A stretch of 5,239 nt of DNA. It comes from Collinsella sp. (lineage in GTDB: Bacteria; Actinomycetota; Coriobacteriia; Coriobacteriales; Coriobacteriaceae). Shown one piece after another: positions 1-4,921 of the stretch. The position numbers and the translations under genes were made by a program. A model generated the notes under the pieces. It did no database searches. It was given only the letters and a program-made list of their open reading frames with translations, and was not told the origin of the DNA. Each line of letters opens with the position of its first letter. Within the stretch, counting starts at the first letter, position 1. The stretch spans positions 1 through 5,239 of the forward strand of contig JAIHVJ010000132.1 of the NCBI GenBank assembly GCA_022720335.1, read 5' to 3'.

Positions 1-1743
1 GCAGCCTTCTCCATCCCCATTGCGTTCAATTCACCCATCTACGGGCCCTTCTTTATGAAACAGGGCATGCAGGGCTTTGTCGACGCATTCAATACGCGCG
101 CGCCCCAGGCCAGCGGCACAGACCTATCTCCAGAGCAGCAAGATGACGCGGAGCTTGCAAGATACGCGAATGCCGTCCTTGCCGCTCAAACCGACGCCGC
201 CTTTCTCGATTCTGCCGAGAGCTACTACGCGCTCATGGGCGAAGGCTTCCAATCCGGGTCCATCGTGGGAGACCGAGAGACCAATGACGCAGCGCTCGCA
301 TATTGCCGTGCCCTGAGCAGCTCCGGCATCACGGATATCCCGGCCTCCGCAAACGACCTGCCATTCCTTTCCTTCCTGCCTTACGCCATTGCCACGGCGC
401 CGTCTTTCCTTCCCTTCATCCCCTTCCTTCTCTCGTCGATACTCGTGCTCGGCGCCACAAGGCCCGGGACCCTGGCGGCGAAGGCGCCCGTGCCCAAATT
501 CCGGCGCCTTATTCAGATCGTGTTTTCGATAATCGTCGCGGGGACCGCGATGCTCCTCGCCGGCCTCGCACCCGGGGGCATTTACGCCTTGGTCCTAAAC
601 GGCTTCGGGCAAATTGGGTACCCGATCGCCTTCTTCCATGACGGCGCGCTTACCACCACGACCGCGGGAAACGTCTTCACGACCCTGCTTCTCGCGCTTC
701 TTGCGGGCGGAACCTTGATATCCGTTTTCTCCGCCGTCCTATCGACCGCAACGAGGCGCGTCCTCGCAGGCCCCCTTACCTCCGCGCTGCTTGTCGCGGC
801 CCCGGCATTCCCGTTACTGTCCGATTCGGCGCTGGAGCATAACGCCGCGCTCAATCTCCTGCCGCTGGCCGTGTTCTCGCCTATCGAGGCAACGGGTTAC
901 GTAGGATGCTTCCCGACAGAATTCATTGGCTCCGGTTCAAGCGGTGCATCGATGCTTGCCGTGGCCCTGGCATACGTCGCGGTCTTTTTCGCGGTCGGCG
1001 CCGTTGCGACACGTTCGCCCAAACAGTCTGGACCCGCGAAAAAGCACCATGGGCTCGAGCTTCTGGACGCGAGCGTGGGATACGGAAGCACGACGATACT
1101 TTCAATCGGATCGCTTTTCTTGAGCCCGGGAACGGCGGCGGGCCTCATTGCTCCCAACGGCTCGGGGAAAACCACCTTTCTTGAAGCGCTGTCGGGCCAA
1201 TTTCCCACCCGTATCCACTCGGGAAGCCTGGTGGCAGACGGAATCAACCAACGTCAATCAGCCGAATTTGCAGAACTCGTCTACCTGAGCTCTTCGGGCA
1301 GCGCGGATCTCTATCCCACGCTATCGGCCATCGAGCACCTCTCTTTCGTTAGGGAGGCGTGGAAATCGGCCGCCGACATCGACTCGCTCTGCGACTCCCT
1401 CGGAATCTCCCCATATCTCGACAAGCCGACCCGTAAACTCTCGACAGGAATGAAGCAGCAGGTAAAGCTTGCCATGGCGATATCGACCGGTTGCCCGTAC
1501 CTCATCCTCGATGAACCGCTGAACGGCCTCGATCCGGGAAAGCGGAAAACCTCCTGCGACGCGATGCGCAGCGAGGTGGCGCGGGGACGCAGCGTGCTCA
1601 TTTCAAGCCATCTGCTCGACGACCTGGCAGACCTCACCAACTCGTTCTACTTCATCGAGGCCGGCACGCTCGTGGAAAAGACCGAGTCGTCCTCGCAGAC
1701 GCTCAAGCAGGAATACCTCGATACATACGAGCGAGGTGAATGA
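1..1743 (+). CDS. Fused ABC-2 type exporter, permease plus ATPase (5' partial)
   Basis: Single-chain ABC exporter that would use ATP to move an unknown substrate across the cytoplasmic membrane. The frame is open from base 1, so the start lies upstream; 580 residues are visible (numbered from base 1). Residues 1-18 are hydrophobic and look like the end of a first membrane helix. About 100 soluble residues follow, probably outside the cell, then five or six helices (about 130-151, 170-189, 225-248, 259-273, 318-336). The ATPase domain fills about 352-580: aromatic A-loop Tyr361, Walker A APNGSGKT at 384-391, signature LSTGMKQQ at 480-487, Walker B YLILDE with Asp504/Glu505, D-loop NGLDP, switch His537. 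All catalytic residues are present. Two oddities: the first Walker A glycine is Ala, and the Q-loop segment before DLYPTLS has serines where Gln is usual. Family call is firm; substrate unknown. Lantibiotic or drug export is possible but unsupported. Confidence 0.93.
   Translation, partial: AAFSIPIAFNSPIYGPFFMKQGMQGFVDAFNTRAPQASGTDLSPEQQDDAELARYANAVLAAQTDAAFLDSAESYYALMGEGFQSGSIVGDRETNDAALAYCRALSSSGITDIPASANDLPFLSFLPYAIATAPSFLPFIPFLLSSILVLGATRPGTLAAKAPVPKFRRLIQIVFSIIVAGTAMLLAGLAPGGIYALVLNGFGQIGYPIAFFHDGALTTTTAGNVFTTLLLALLAGGTLISVFSAVLSTATRRVLAGPLTSALLVAAPAFPLLSDSALEHNAALNLLPLAVFSPIEATGYVGCFPTEFIGSGSSGASMLAVALAYVAVFFAVGAVATRSPKQSGPAKKHHGLELLDASVGYGSTTILSIGSLFLSPGTAAGLIAPNGSGKTTFLEALSGQFPTRIHSGSLVADGINQRQSAEFAELVYLSSSGSADLYPTLSAIEHLSFVREAWKSAADIDSLCDSLGISPYLDKPTRKLSTGMKQQVKLAMAISTGCPYLILDEPLNGLDPGKRKTSCDAMRSEVARGRSVLISSHLLDDLADLTNSFYFIEAGTLVEKTESSSQTLKQEYLDTYERGE
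1733..1739 (+). promoter_or_regulatory. Ribosome binding site GAGGTGA inside the exporter 3' end
   Basis: GAGGTGA ends 5 bases before the ATG at 1745. The in-frame GTG at 1736 lies within this motif and so cannot easily be the start it serves. The site therefore decides the start of the next gene and places its translation initiation at the exporter's stop codon (1741-1743). Confidence 0.75.
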
Positions 1744-1744
1744 C

Positions 1745-2173
1745 ATGATAGGCAAGAGCTATGCAAAGATAGCGATTGTTGGCTTTGTACTTTGTCTTGC
1801 AATGGTGCTATGTGCATCATTTGCGAGGTATAGGTCCGAGCAGTCGTTCATCGATGGCGCTGAAAATGGGTTTGGCATAGACGGGATGTATGCCAACGAT
1901 GGCGCGACCAGGCCGTCTATGGCGATTCTTGCAGGCGAAGACATGGAATGGCAAATCTGTAATGGCGATGGCTCTTGTCTGAATGGTCGTTTGGCCGCAA
2001 CGAGCGACCCGAATTCGTTCGATCTTCTCGACGATGATGGAGCGGATTGCGGTTCTGTTCACCTTTCATATGCATCGCGAGATGGGATGGACGGCATTCT
2101 CTACGTCTCCCACGAGTCTGGCGATTTCAAGATGCGCAGGACTAACCGGGTGCCGGCTTTTTTCGAGGACTGA
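1745..2173 (+). CDS. Small membrane-anchored protein of unknown function, coupled to exporter
   Basis: I do not recognise this 142-residue protein. A basic start (MIGKSYAK) leads into one hydrophobic helix at about 8-26, which should anchor it in the membrane with the rest outside. The soluble part (about 45-142) is acidic, with alternating beta-strand-like segments, and resembles in style the small one-domain beta proteins found near Gram-positive exporters; that is an impression, not a family match. Cys72, Cys78 and Cys102 could form a disulfide. The ATG follows the exporter's stop codon by one base and has a good SD overlapping the exporter, so translational coupling is likely. A GTG at 1736 would give 145 residues but sits in the SD. 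Its bases are clearly AT-richer than the exporter's, suggesting separate origin. It may be an accessory or immunity partner of the exporter, inferred from position only. Confidence 0.8.
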   Translation: MIGKSYAKIAIVGFVLCLAMVLCASFARYRSEQSFIDGAENGFGIDGMYANDGATRPSMAILAGEDMEWQICNGDGSCLNGRLAATSDPNSFDLLDDDGADCGSVHLSYASRDGMDGILYVSHESGDFKMRRTNRVPAFFED

Positions 2174-2178
2174 GAATT

Positions 2179-2207
2179 CCCGGCGGTCTGCCGATCAGGC
2201 CGCCGGG
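2179..2207 (+). terminator. Terminator-like hairpin after the exporter unit, no T run
   Basis: Arms CCCGGCGGTCT (2179-2189) and AGGCCGCCGGG (2197-2207) form an 11-bp GC-rich stem with one T-G wobble and a 7-base loop. It begins 5 bases after the stop of the small membrane protein. No T tract follows, so it is not a textbook intrinsic terminator; it may slow polymerase, act with the next hairpin, or protect the mRNA 3' end. Confidence 0.5.
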
Positions 2208-2216
2208 GTATTGAAC

Positions 2217-2252
2217 CCCGCATTCATCCGTACACACACGGATGAATGCGGG
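2217..2252. repeat. Perfect 15-bp inverted repeat, 6-base loop
   Basis: CCCGCATTCATCCGT (2217-2231) and ACGGATGAATGCGGG (2238-2252) are exact reverse complements around ACACAC. There is no T run on either side, so the role as a terminator is uncertain. The core CGGATGAA recurs as a direct repeat at 2260-2267, and a TTGAT-A-ATCAA palindrome follows at 2269-2279. It lies between the end of the exporter unit and a headless exonuclease fragment. It could be a second transcription-stop hairpin, a protein binding site, or the scar of a rearrangement. Confidence 0.8.
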
Positions 2253-2275
2253 AAGTGTCCGGATGAAGTTGATAA

Positions 2276-2611
2276 TCAAGGAAACAATACCGTTCTGCCT
2301 GGGACGGCTTTGGCCTGGACTTTAACTACAACATCGCAATAGACACTTATCAGCTCGCGCAACGCGCATGGCCAGATCTCGGACGCTGGTGCATGGAGGA
2401 CCTTCGAGATTTACTGGACATCCAAAACGACGACGCACACCGCGTGCTCGCCGACTGCGAAGACGAGATGGCTGTCTACAATGCGATCAGAAACGGCGTG
2501 AAGTCCGGAGATCTTTCTGTGGAACTGCCGCGCCGTCGCGCGAGCCGACCGGGCGACCCGGGCAATCTGGCCCCGGATCTCCCGGTCGTATTCCTACGAT
2601 ATCGCCCCTAG
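2276..2611 (+). pseudogene. C-terminal fragment of DnaQ-like (DEDDh) 3'-5' exonuclease
   Basis: The frame is open from a TAA at 2273-2275 to TAG at 2609-2611. From about 2309 it reads like the end of an epsilon-subunit-type exonuclease domain: IDTYQLAQRAWPDL, then a helix MEDLRDLLDI, then NDDAHRVLADCEDEM, which carries the ExoIII His-x4-Asp motif. In this family that His and Asp sit in the active site. The ExoI (Asp-x-Glu) and ExoII motifs, which should lie roughly 80-150 residues upstream, are absent: before 2309 the frame loses similarity and meets the stop. The only internal ATG (2393) would remove still more of the fold and has no convincing SD. So this is a broken remnant with no expected activity. 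Third codon positions remain GC-rich, which suggests recent decay. The Arg/Pro-rich last 25 residues do not look like the family and may be out of the original frame. Confidence 0.65.
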
Positions 2612-2863
2612 ATCACCAATGTGTCCGATAAAGAATGAGGCAATGGCTATGATCACGCCTACGGCAGATGCAGCGACTACGCCTTTTTTCCTCTCCTTTA
2701 GTCCGACGAATAGGGTTGCCGTAAAGTAAAGGGCGGAAATGCAGTCTATGGCAAGCAAAACGAGTTCCTTGGGCGGTTTCAGCAAAAGGTCGCTAGCAAA
2801 GAGTAATGCAAGCAGGGCAAAGCCGATTGTGACCAAGTATCTTGATTGATTTTGCGACAGCAT
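2594..2863 (-). CDS. Small three-helix membrane protein, unknown function
   Basis: An 89-residue integral membrane protein not assignable to a named family. Three hydrophobic segments are clear: about 9-27, 33-54 and 61-80, separated by KPPKE and KERKK turns. The basic KERKK loop suggests that loop is cytoplasmic, putting the N terminus outside and the C terminus outside too, or nearly so. The ATG at 2863 has AAAGG eight bases upstream, reading on the minus strand. Its 3' end overlaps the convergent exonuclease fragment by 18 bases, with no T-rich terminator visible beyond it. Twelve bases upstream ends a possible 37-residue peptide frame on the same strand; the pair could be translated from one message. 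Small multi-helix proteins next to short peptides are sometimes immunity proteins, but nothing in the sequence proves this. Confidence 0.72.
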   Translation of the reverse strand: MLSQNQSRYLVTIGFALLALLFASDLLLKPPKELVLLAIDCISALYFTATLFVGLKERKKGVVAASAVGVIIAIASFFIGHIGDLGAIS

Positions 2864-2875
2864 GGCAACTGCCTT

Positions 2876-2989
2876 TCAGAACATGCAAGTGAAAAGTCGG
2901 TACGATGTCATTGCGGTTGCAAACAAGCCGCCGCCAGGACCGGTTGTCACGAGACCGGCGATAACGCATTTTCTCGGTTTCCAGCTCAT
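2876..2989 (-). CDS. Possible 37-residue basic/hydrophobic peptide
   Basis: A short frame starting at ATG 2989 and stopping at TGA 2878-2876. It has GAGGGG six bases upstream of the ATG, a usable SD. The product begins MSWKPRKC, strongly basic, and continues with a mildly hydrophobic, Gly-rich stretch (VIAGLVTTGPGGGLFATAM) before an aromatic end with a second Cys. Its end carries the SD of the three-helix membrane protein, whose ATG is 12 bases further on, so coupling is plausible. It could be a leader peptide, a small toxin or bacteriocin-like peptide, or simply a chance frame; 37 codons are too few to decide. No typical double-glycine leader (LSxxELxxIxGG) is present. Support comes from the SD, the spacing and the upstream promoter candidate. 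Confidence 0.35.
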   Translation of the reverse strand: MSWKPRKCVIAGLVTTGPGGGLFATAMTSYRLFTCMF

Positions 2990-3026
2990 GACAGACCCCT
3001 CTCTCATGGTGCAACGCATACATTAT

Positions 3027-3045
3027 GAGATATGCACATTATCTC
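3027..3045. promoter_or_regulatory. Operator-like palindrome over the -10 box
   Basis: GAGATA (3027-3032) and TATCTC (3040-3045) form an exact 6-bp inverted repeat with a 7-base spacer. The right half overlaps the candidate -10 GATAAT of the minus-strand promoter, so a dimeric regulator bound here would block it. The short arms make chance occurrence possible. Confidence 0.3.
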
Positions 3046-3066
3046 GCTAATCAATTTCAATATCCA
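3038..3066 (-). promoter_or_regulatory. Candidate sigma-A-type promoter for the minus-strand pair
   Basis: On the minus strand TGGATA (3066-3061) is followed after 17 bases by GATAAT (3043-3038). The -35 box matches TTGACA at four of six positions and the -10 matches TATAAT at five of six. Transcription would begin near 3031, about 40 bases before the ATG at 2989. A second AT-rich box, CATAAT (3027-3022), is an alternative -10 with a poorer -35 (TTAGCG). Confidence 0.4.
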
Positions 3067-3097
3067 TCATCCAACTAAAGAATACTGACTCACTGGT

Positions 3098-3358
3098 TCA
3101 GCGACGATGCGTTTTTACCCTCGCGTTCCCACTCGCCGCGTCGGCGGTCGGAAGGGTCTCCGTCTCGCAATCAGCGACCTTGTAACCGTATCTGTCGAGC
3201 CAGGCGGCAAGCACGTCCCAATCGACGCGCTTCCAGTCGCCGCCCGGCGCGTGCTGCATCACGAGGCCTCCGGCGACCATGAGCGCGTGGATATGCCCTC
3301 CTTGCAGGCCAGCGATGATCCCGCCGGTGCATACGATGCCAGGTCGCTGTGCCGGCAT
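3098..3358 (-). CDS. Hypothetical protein, GC-rich, possibly 5'-truncated remnant
   Basis: I do not recognise this 86-residue product. The frame has the GC-rich third positions of a real gene of the host type, unlike its AT-richer neighbours, and the protein has a natural composition: a Gly-rich hydrophobic first part (GIIAGLQGGHIHALMVAGG), then a helix with a Trp pattern (DWKRVDWDVLAAWLDRYGY), then a loose polar tail. The ATG at 3358 has no convincing SD: the nearest AAAGG is about 15 bases away. The frame stays open upstream to TAA at 3400-3398, with plausible residues before the Met. That suggests the true 5' part is lost and this is a C-terminal fragment, broken just before the stem-loop at 3402-3434. 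It may equally be a small intact gene. Its TGA is at 3100-3098, and no terminator is obvious beyond it. Confidence 0.5.
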   Translation of the reverse strand: MPAQRPGIVCTGGIIAGLQGGHIHALMVAGGLVMQHAPGGDWKRVDWDVLAAWLDRYGYKVADCETETLPTADAASGNARVKTHRR

Positions 3359-3401
3359 GGCGCAAACGTATTGGCCTTTGTGCCCCTTTTGGCAACTTTA
3401 G

Positions 3402-3434
3402 CATGGCTGTAGGTTAAACCAACCCACAGCCATG
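3402..3434. repeat. 14-bp inverted repeat with one mismatch, 5-base loop
   Basis: CATGGCTGTAGGTT (3402-3415) pairs with AACCCACAGCCATG (3421-3434) except for one A-C position, around the loop AAACC. Flanking it, TTAGCAT (3398-3404) and ATGCTAA (3454-3460) are also reverse complements, and ACGTTAACGT (3438-3447) is a perfect 10-bp palindrome. There is no T run, so it is not a clear terminator. It sits in the likely promoter or leader region of the gene at 3454 and at the broken end of the minus-strand frame at 3098-3358. Confidence 0.7.
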
Positions 3435-3453
3435 AGCACGTTAACGTAGTACT

Positions 3454-3873
3454 ATGCTAATTACACGGATAAGGCAGGGGTATTTTTCTTTGGCGAATAA
3501 ATTTGTATTTCATGGCAAGGGGAGTGGCGTTAAGGTTTTCATCGCTATATCAGTTGCCGTGTTCGCATTCTCTGCGCTATTTCTAAAAGTTGAGCGTTGC
3601 CAAAAAGATAGCGGAGGTGACTATTCACATTTGTGGTTCGTGAGCGGATTGGTGTTGAACGTTGACAGCTCTGGCGATTTTACCATGTCGGTCGAAAGCG
3701 AAGATCCATATAACGACGGGTCTGATCGTCTGACCATTCTGGTTGATTCAGAACATACGCGCTATGTAAACGATAGCCCCGTGAGCGTTGGGTCTAAAGT
3801 CAAGGTAGGCTATTTTCTCGATTCCCGAAAGAAAAATACGATTCGCTGCTCTTCTGTGGATGTGTTGGAATAA
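3454..3873 (+). CDS. Membrane-anchored small beta-barrel-like protein, unknown function
   Basis: A 139-residue product from ATG 3454, of no family I can name. One hydrophobic helix (about 26-45) should anchor it, leaving the rest outside. Residues about 60-139 alternate strands and turns in the order seen in small OB-fold or DUF5666-like domains: SGLVLNVDSSGDFTMSVE, then DRLTILVDSEHTRYV, then VSVGSKVKVGYF, then a last strand ending SSVDVLE. This fold resemblance is an inference from pattern. The start is uncertain: ATG 3454 has no SD and lies within the upstream symmetry elements, whereas TTG 3490 has AGGGG nine bases before it and would give 127 residues beginning just before KFVFHGKG, a more normal length before the helix. 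I keep the ATG but regard the TTG as at least as likely. The coding region is AT-richer than the exporter gene. A strong terminator follows 33 bases after the stop. Confidence 0.8.
   Translation: MLITRIRQGYFSLANKFVFHGKGSGVKVFIAISVAVFAFSALFLKVERCQKDSGGDYSHLWFVSGLVLNVDSSGDFTMSVESEDPYNDGSDRLTILVDSEHTRYVNDSPVSVGSKVKVGYFLDSRKKNTIRCSSVDVLE
3476..3480 (+). promoter_or_regulatory. SD-like AGGGG favouring a TTG start at 3490
   Basis: AGGGG within AAGGCAGGGG is the only purine-rich site near the 5' end of this gene. It lies nine bases before TTG 3490 and inside the frame if ATG 3454 is used. A nine-base gap is at the long end of the normal range. Confidence 0.4.
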
Positions 3874-3906
3874 TTTTTGAGTAACTATCAGTAAAAAGCT
3901 GCAAGC

Positions 3907-3936
3907 AAAGGCCGCTCCACGTGGGGCGGCCTTTTT
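3907..3936 (+). terminator. Intrinsic terminator of the 3454-3873 gene
   Basis: GGCCGCTCC (3910-3918) pairs with GGGGCGGCC (3923-3931) with one T-G wobble and the loop ACGT. AAA before the stem and TTTTT (3932-3936) after it complete a classic plus-strand intrinsic terminator. The A run also gives it a short T run on the minus strand, so weak two-way action is possible. Confidence 0.9.
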
Positions 3937-4227
3937 GGTGGATAGACGTTGCGGAGGATGATTGATTGAGGTTTTTACTCCGCATGGAAATCGAGTGAGG
4001 ATTCTGTTCCGCGAGGGGCGTGTTTTGAGGCTCTTGGCGGTACGTAATTCTCGTTCGGCGTCTTGACGGGACAAAACCCTCGGTTGACTTTTTGAAGCGT
4101 CCCTAGAATCAGCTGTTACGATAAAAACGGGGGGGGGTAACTCCGCGGACACGGCCTAGCGCGCTGCCATCCAGTGCCGATTCTGCCATACTCGCAATTC
4201 GGCGAGGATGAGGAGTGTGAATTGATC
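3937..4227. other. Gene-free, hairpin-bearing region
   Basis: No frame here has an SD, a sensible start and a natural protein. TGCGGAG (3950-3956) and CTCCGCA (3978-3984) form an exact 7-bp stem around a 21-base loop containing GATTGATT. CTCGC (4191-4195) and GCGAG (4202-4206) form a second small stem. Nine G follow one another at 4129-4137. A minus-strand frame of 134 codons crosses the block (3748-4152), but it runs through the G tract, the terminator and the end of a real gene, so it is probably chance. The block has the feel of an intergenic repeat or a structured non-coding segment. I cannot show repetition from one copy. Confidence 0.4.
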
Positions 4228-4264
4228 GGGGCTTATTGGACAAAATGTGTGTCCTATAAGCCCC
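4228..4264. repeat. 15-bp inverted repeat with one mismatch, 7-base loop
   Basis: GGGGCTTATTGGACA (4228-4242) and TGTCCTATAAGCCCC (4250-4264) are reverse complements except for one T-T position, around AAATGTG. No T run follows on either strand. Its dimensions are close to those of the repeats at 2217-2252 and 3402-3434, but the sequences are not alike. It may be a REP-like palindromic unit or a binding site. Confidence 0.75.
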
Positions 4265-4342
4265 AAGGATGACGATTCCAATACGGATGACGACACCACA
4301 ACCGGCATCGACGGCTCCATGGACGATTCGGATTCCAAATAG
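4265..4342 (+). pseudogene. Possible acidic C-terminal tail of a lost gene
   Basis: The stretch from the end of the inverted repeat to TAG at 4340-4342 reads as an Asp/Ser/Thr-rich tail (DDDSNTDDDTTTGIDGSMDD, then SDSK). Tails like this are common on surface or secreted proteins. In the same frame the only upstream sequence is the palindrome, then a stop at 4223, with no start or SD. It may be the last trace of a deleted gene, or chance in a repetitive GAC/GAT run. Evidence is weak. Confidence 0.22.
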
Positions 4343-4357
4343 GCCCTGTTAGTTGAG

Positions 4358-4795
4358 CTACTTCTTTGCCGGTGTCGTATACGAAACCGCTATACCCGCG
4401 GCAATTGCCATGAGACAGCTCGCGATGAATCCGAACTCATACTTCAAAACGTTTGTTGCGGTCAGGGCGATAATCAACACGGTCGCAATTTGCAGAATTA
4501 TCATTATTGCGAAGAGATTGATTCCTTGTTTGGCCGAAGTCGCTGAGTGAGTTTGGCTTTGTTGATTCAGGTTGTAGCTGACAACAAAAGCGACCAGTTC
4601 GCTTGATACGGGGCCGACTACATAGAAAAAGATTGCGTCAATGAAGCCTATAGTGTTGTAAGTTGTTTCGCCGGAAAAAACAGCGTATAAAGCATATCCA
4701 AATCTTGGCTGATTCATGTATGAGTACGAAAAGACGAAGAGCGTCAGTATTGCTACTACCAGAAGTGCATTCAGGACAAATCGTTTGCTTTTCAT
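4358..4795 (-). CDS. Four-helix membrane protein, unknown function
   Basis: A 145-residue integral membrane protein with no family I recognise. Start and promoter are well supported: ATG at 4795 has AAGGAG six bases upstream on the minus strand, and a promoter lies just before it. The frame stays open back to 4879, but that longer version would begin upstream of the promoter and add a non-membrane N terminus of 28 residues, so I reject it. Hydrophobic segments: about 7-26, 45-75 (long, perhaps one helix and a half), 91-113 and 118-140. The N terminus is basic (MKSKR) and the C terminus ends TPAKK, so both ends are probably cytoplasmic. A polar loop rich in Gln, Ser and Thr (about 76-90) separates the two halves. 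It stands alone, AT-rich, with no clear terminator beyond its stop. Role unknown. Confidence 0.78.
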   Translation of the reverse strand: MKSKRFVLNALLVVAILTLFVFSYSYMNQPRFGYALYAVFSGETTYNTIGFIDAIFFYVVGPVSSELVAFVVSYNLNQQSQTHSATSAKQGINLFAIMIILQIATVLIIALTATNVLKYEFGFIASCLMAIAAGIAVSYTTPAKK

Positions 4796-4800
4796 CGATC

Positions 4801-4808
4801 GCTCCTTC
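4801..4808 (-). promoter_or_regulatory. Strong SD deciding the start at 4795
   Basis: On the minus strand GGAAGGAG is followed by six bases (CGATCG) and ATG. This is the best SD match on the minus strand of the window and fixes the start of the four-helix protein rather than the upstream ATG at 4879. Confidence 0.8.
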
Positions 4809-4827
4809 CGGGTGACTCTTATTTGTA

Positions 4828-4854
4828 ATTCTACAGCATCCATTTGTTTTTCAA
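4828..4854 (-). promoter_or_regulatory. Promoter of the four-helix membrane protein gene
   Basis: On the minus strand TTGAAA (4854-4849) and TAGAAT (4833-4828) are separated by 15 bases; shifting the -35 by one base to TTTGAA gives 16. Each hexamer is close to consensus. Transcription would start near 4821, about 25 bases before the ATG, leaving room for the SD only. Confidence 0.5.
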
Positions 4855-4891
4855 AGAATTTGACTGTCCTAAATAACATGCACTTTCGCTG

Positions 4892-4921
4892 GAGGGTCGC
4901 TGTTTGGCGGCCCTCTTTTTT
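4892..4921 (+). terminator. Plus-strand intrinsic terminator with no gene to serve
   Basis: GAGGGTCGC (4892-4900) pairs with GCGGCCCTC (4907-4915), one T-G wobble, loop TGTTTG, followed by TTTTTT (4916-4921). It acts on plus-strand transcripts, yet the gene to its left is on the minus strand. It may stop an antisense or small RNA, insulate the following gene, or be left from a deleted plus-strand gene. Confidence 0.85.

Noticed and set aside
897..1247. Minus-strand frame of 116 codons inside the exporter gene
   Set aside because: It is a shadow of GC-rich codons antisense to the ATPase motifs. The same applies to 582-854 and 1311-1640.
1745..1820. Lipoprotein signal in the small protein after the exporter
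   Set aside because: Cys23 is preceded by M-V-L, with Leu at -1 where Gly, Ala or Ser is needed, so a plain membrane anchor is more likely.
2512..2596. Terminator for the minus-strand membrane protein in the GC-rich CCGGG repeats
   Set aside because: Several short CCGGG/CCCGG pairs exist, but none is followed by a T run on the minus strand.
2862..3050. Plus-strand frame of 62 codons
   Set aside because: No SD, antisense to the minus-strand pair, and it ends in the promoter palindrome.
3402..3434. Integron attC site, because GTTAAAC fits the GTTRRRY core
   Set aside because: No matching second core pair, no integrase, and genes on both strands rather than a one-way cassette array.
3748..4152. 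Minus-strand frame of 134 codons
   Set aside because: It runs antisense through the end of a real gene, its terminator and the G tract, has no SD, and its protein is Arg/Pro/Ser-rich with no fold-like pattern.
4156..4338. Minus-strand frame of 60 codons
   Set aside because: It crosses the 4228-4264 palindrome, has a Ser-rich start that mirrors an Asp-rich plus-strand run, and has no SD.
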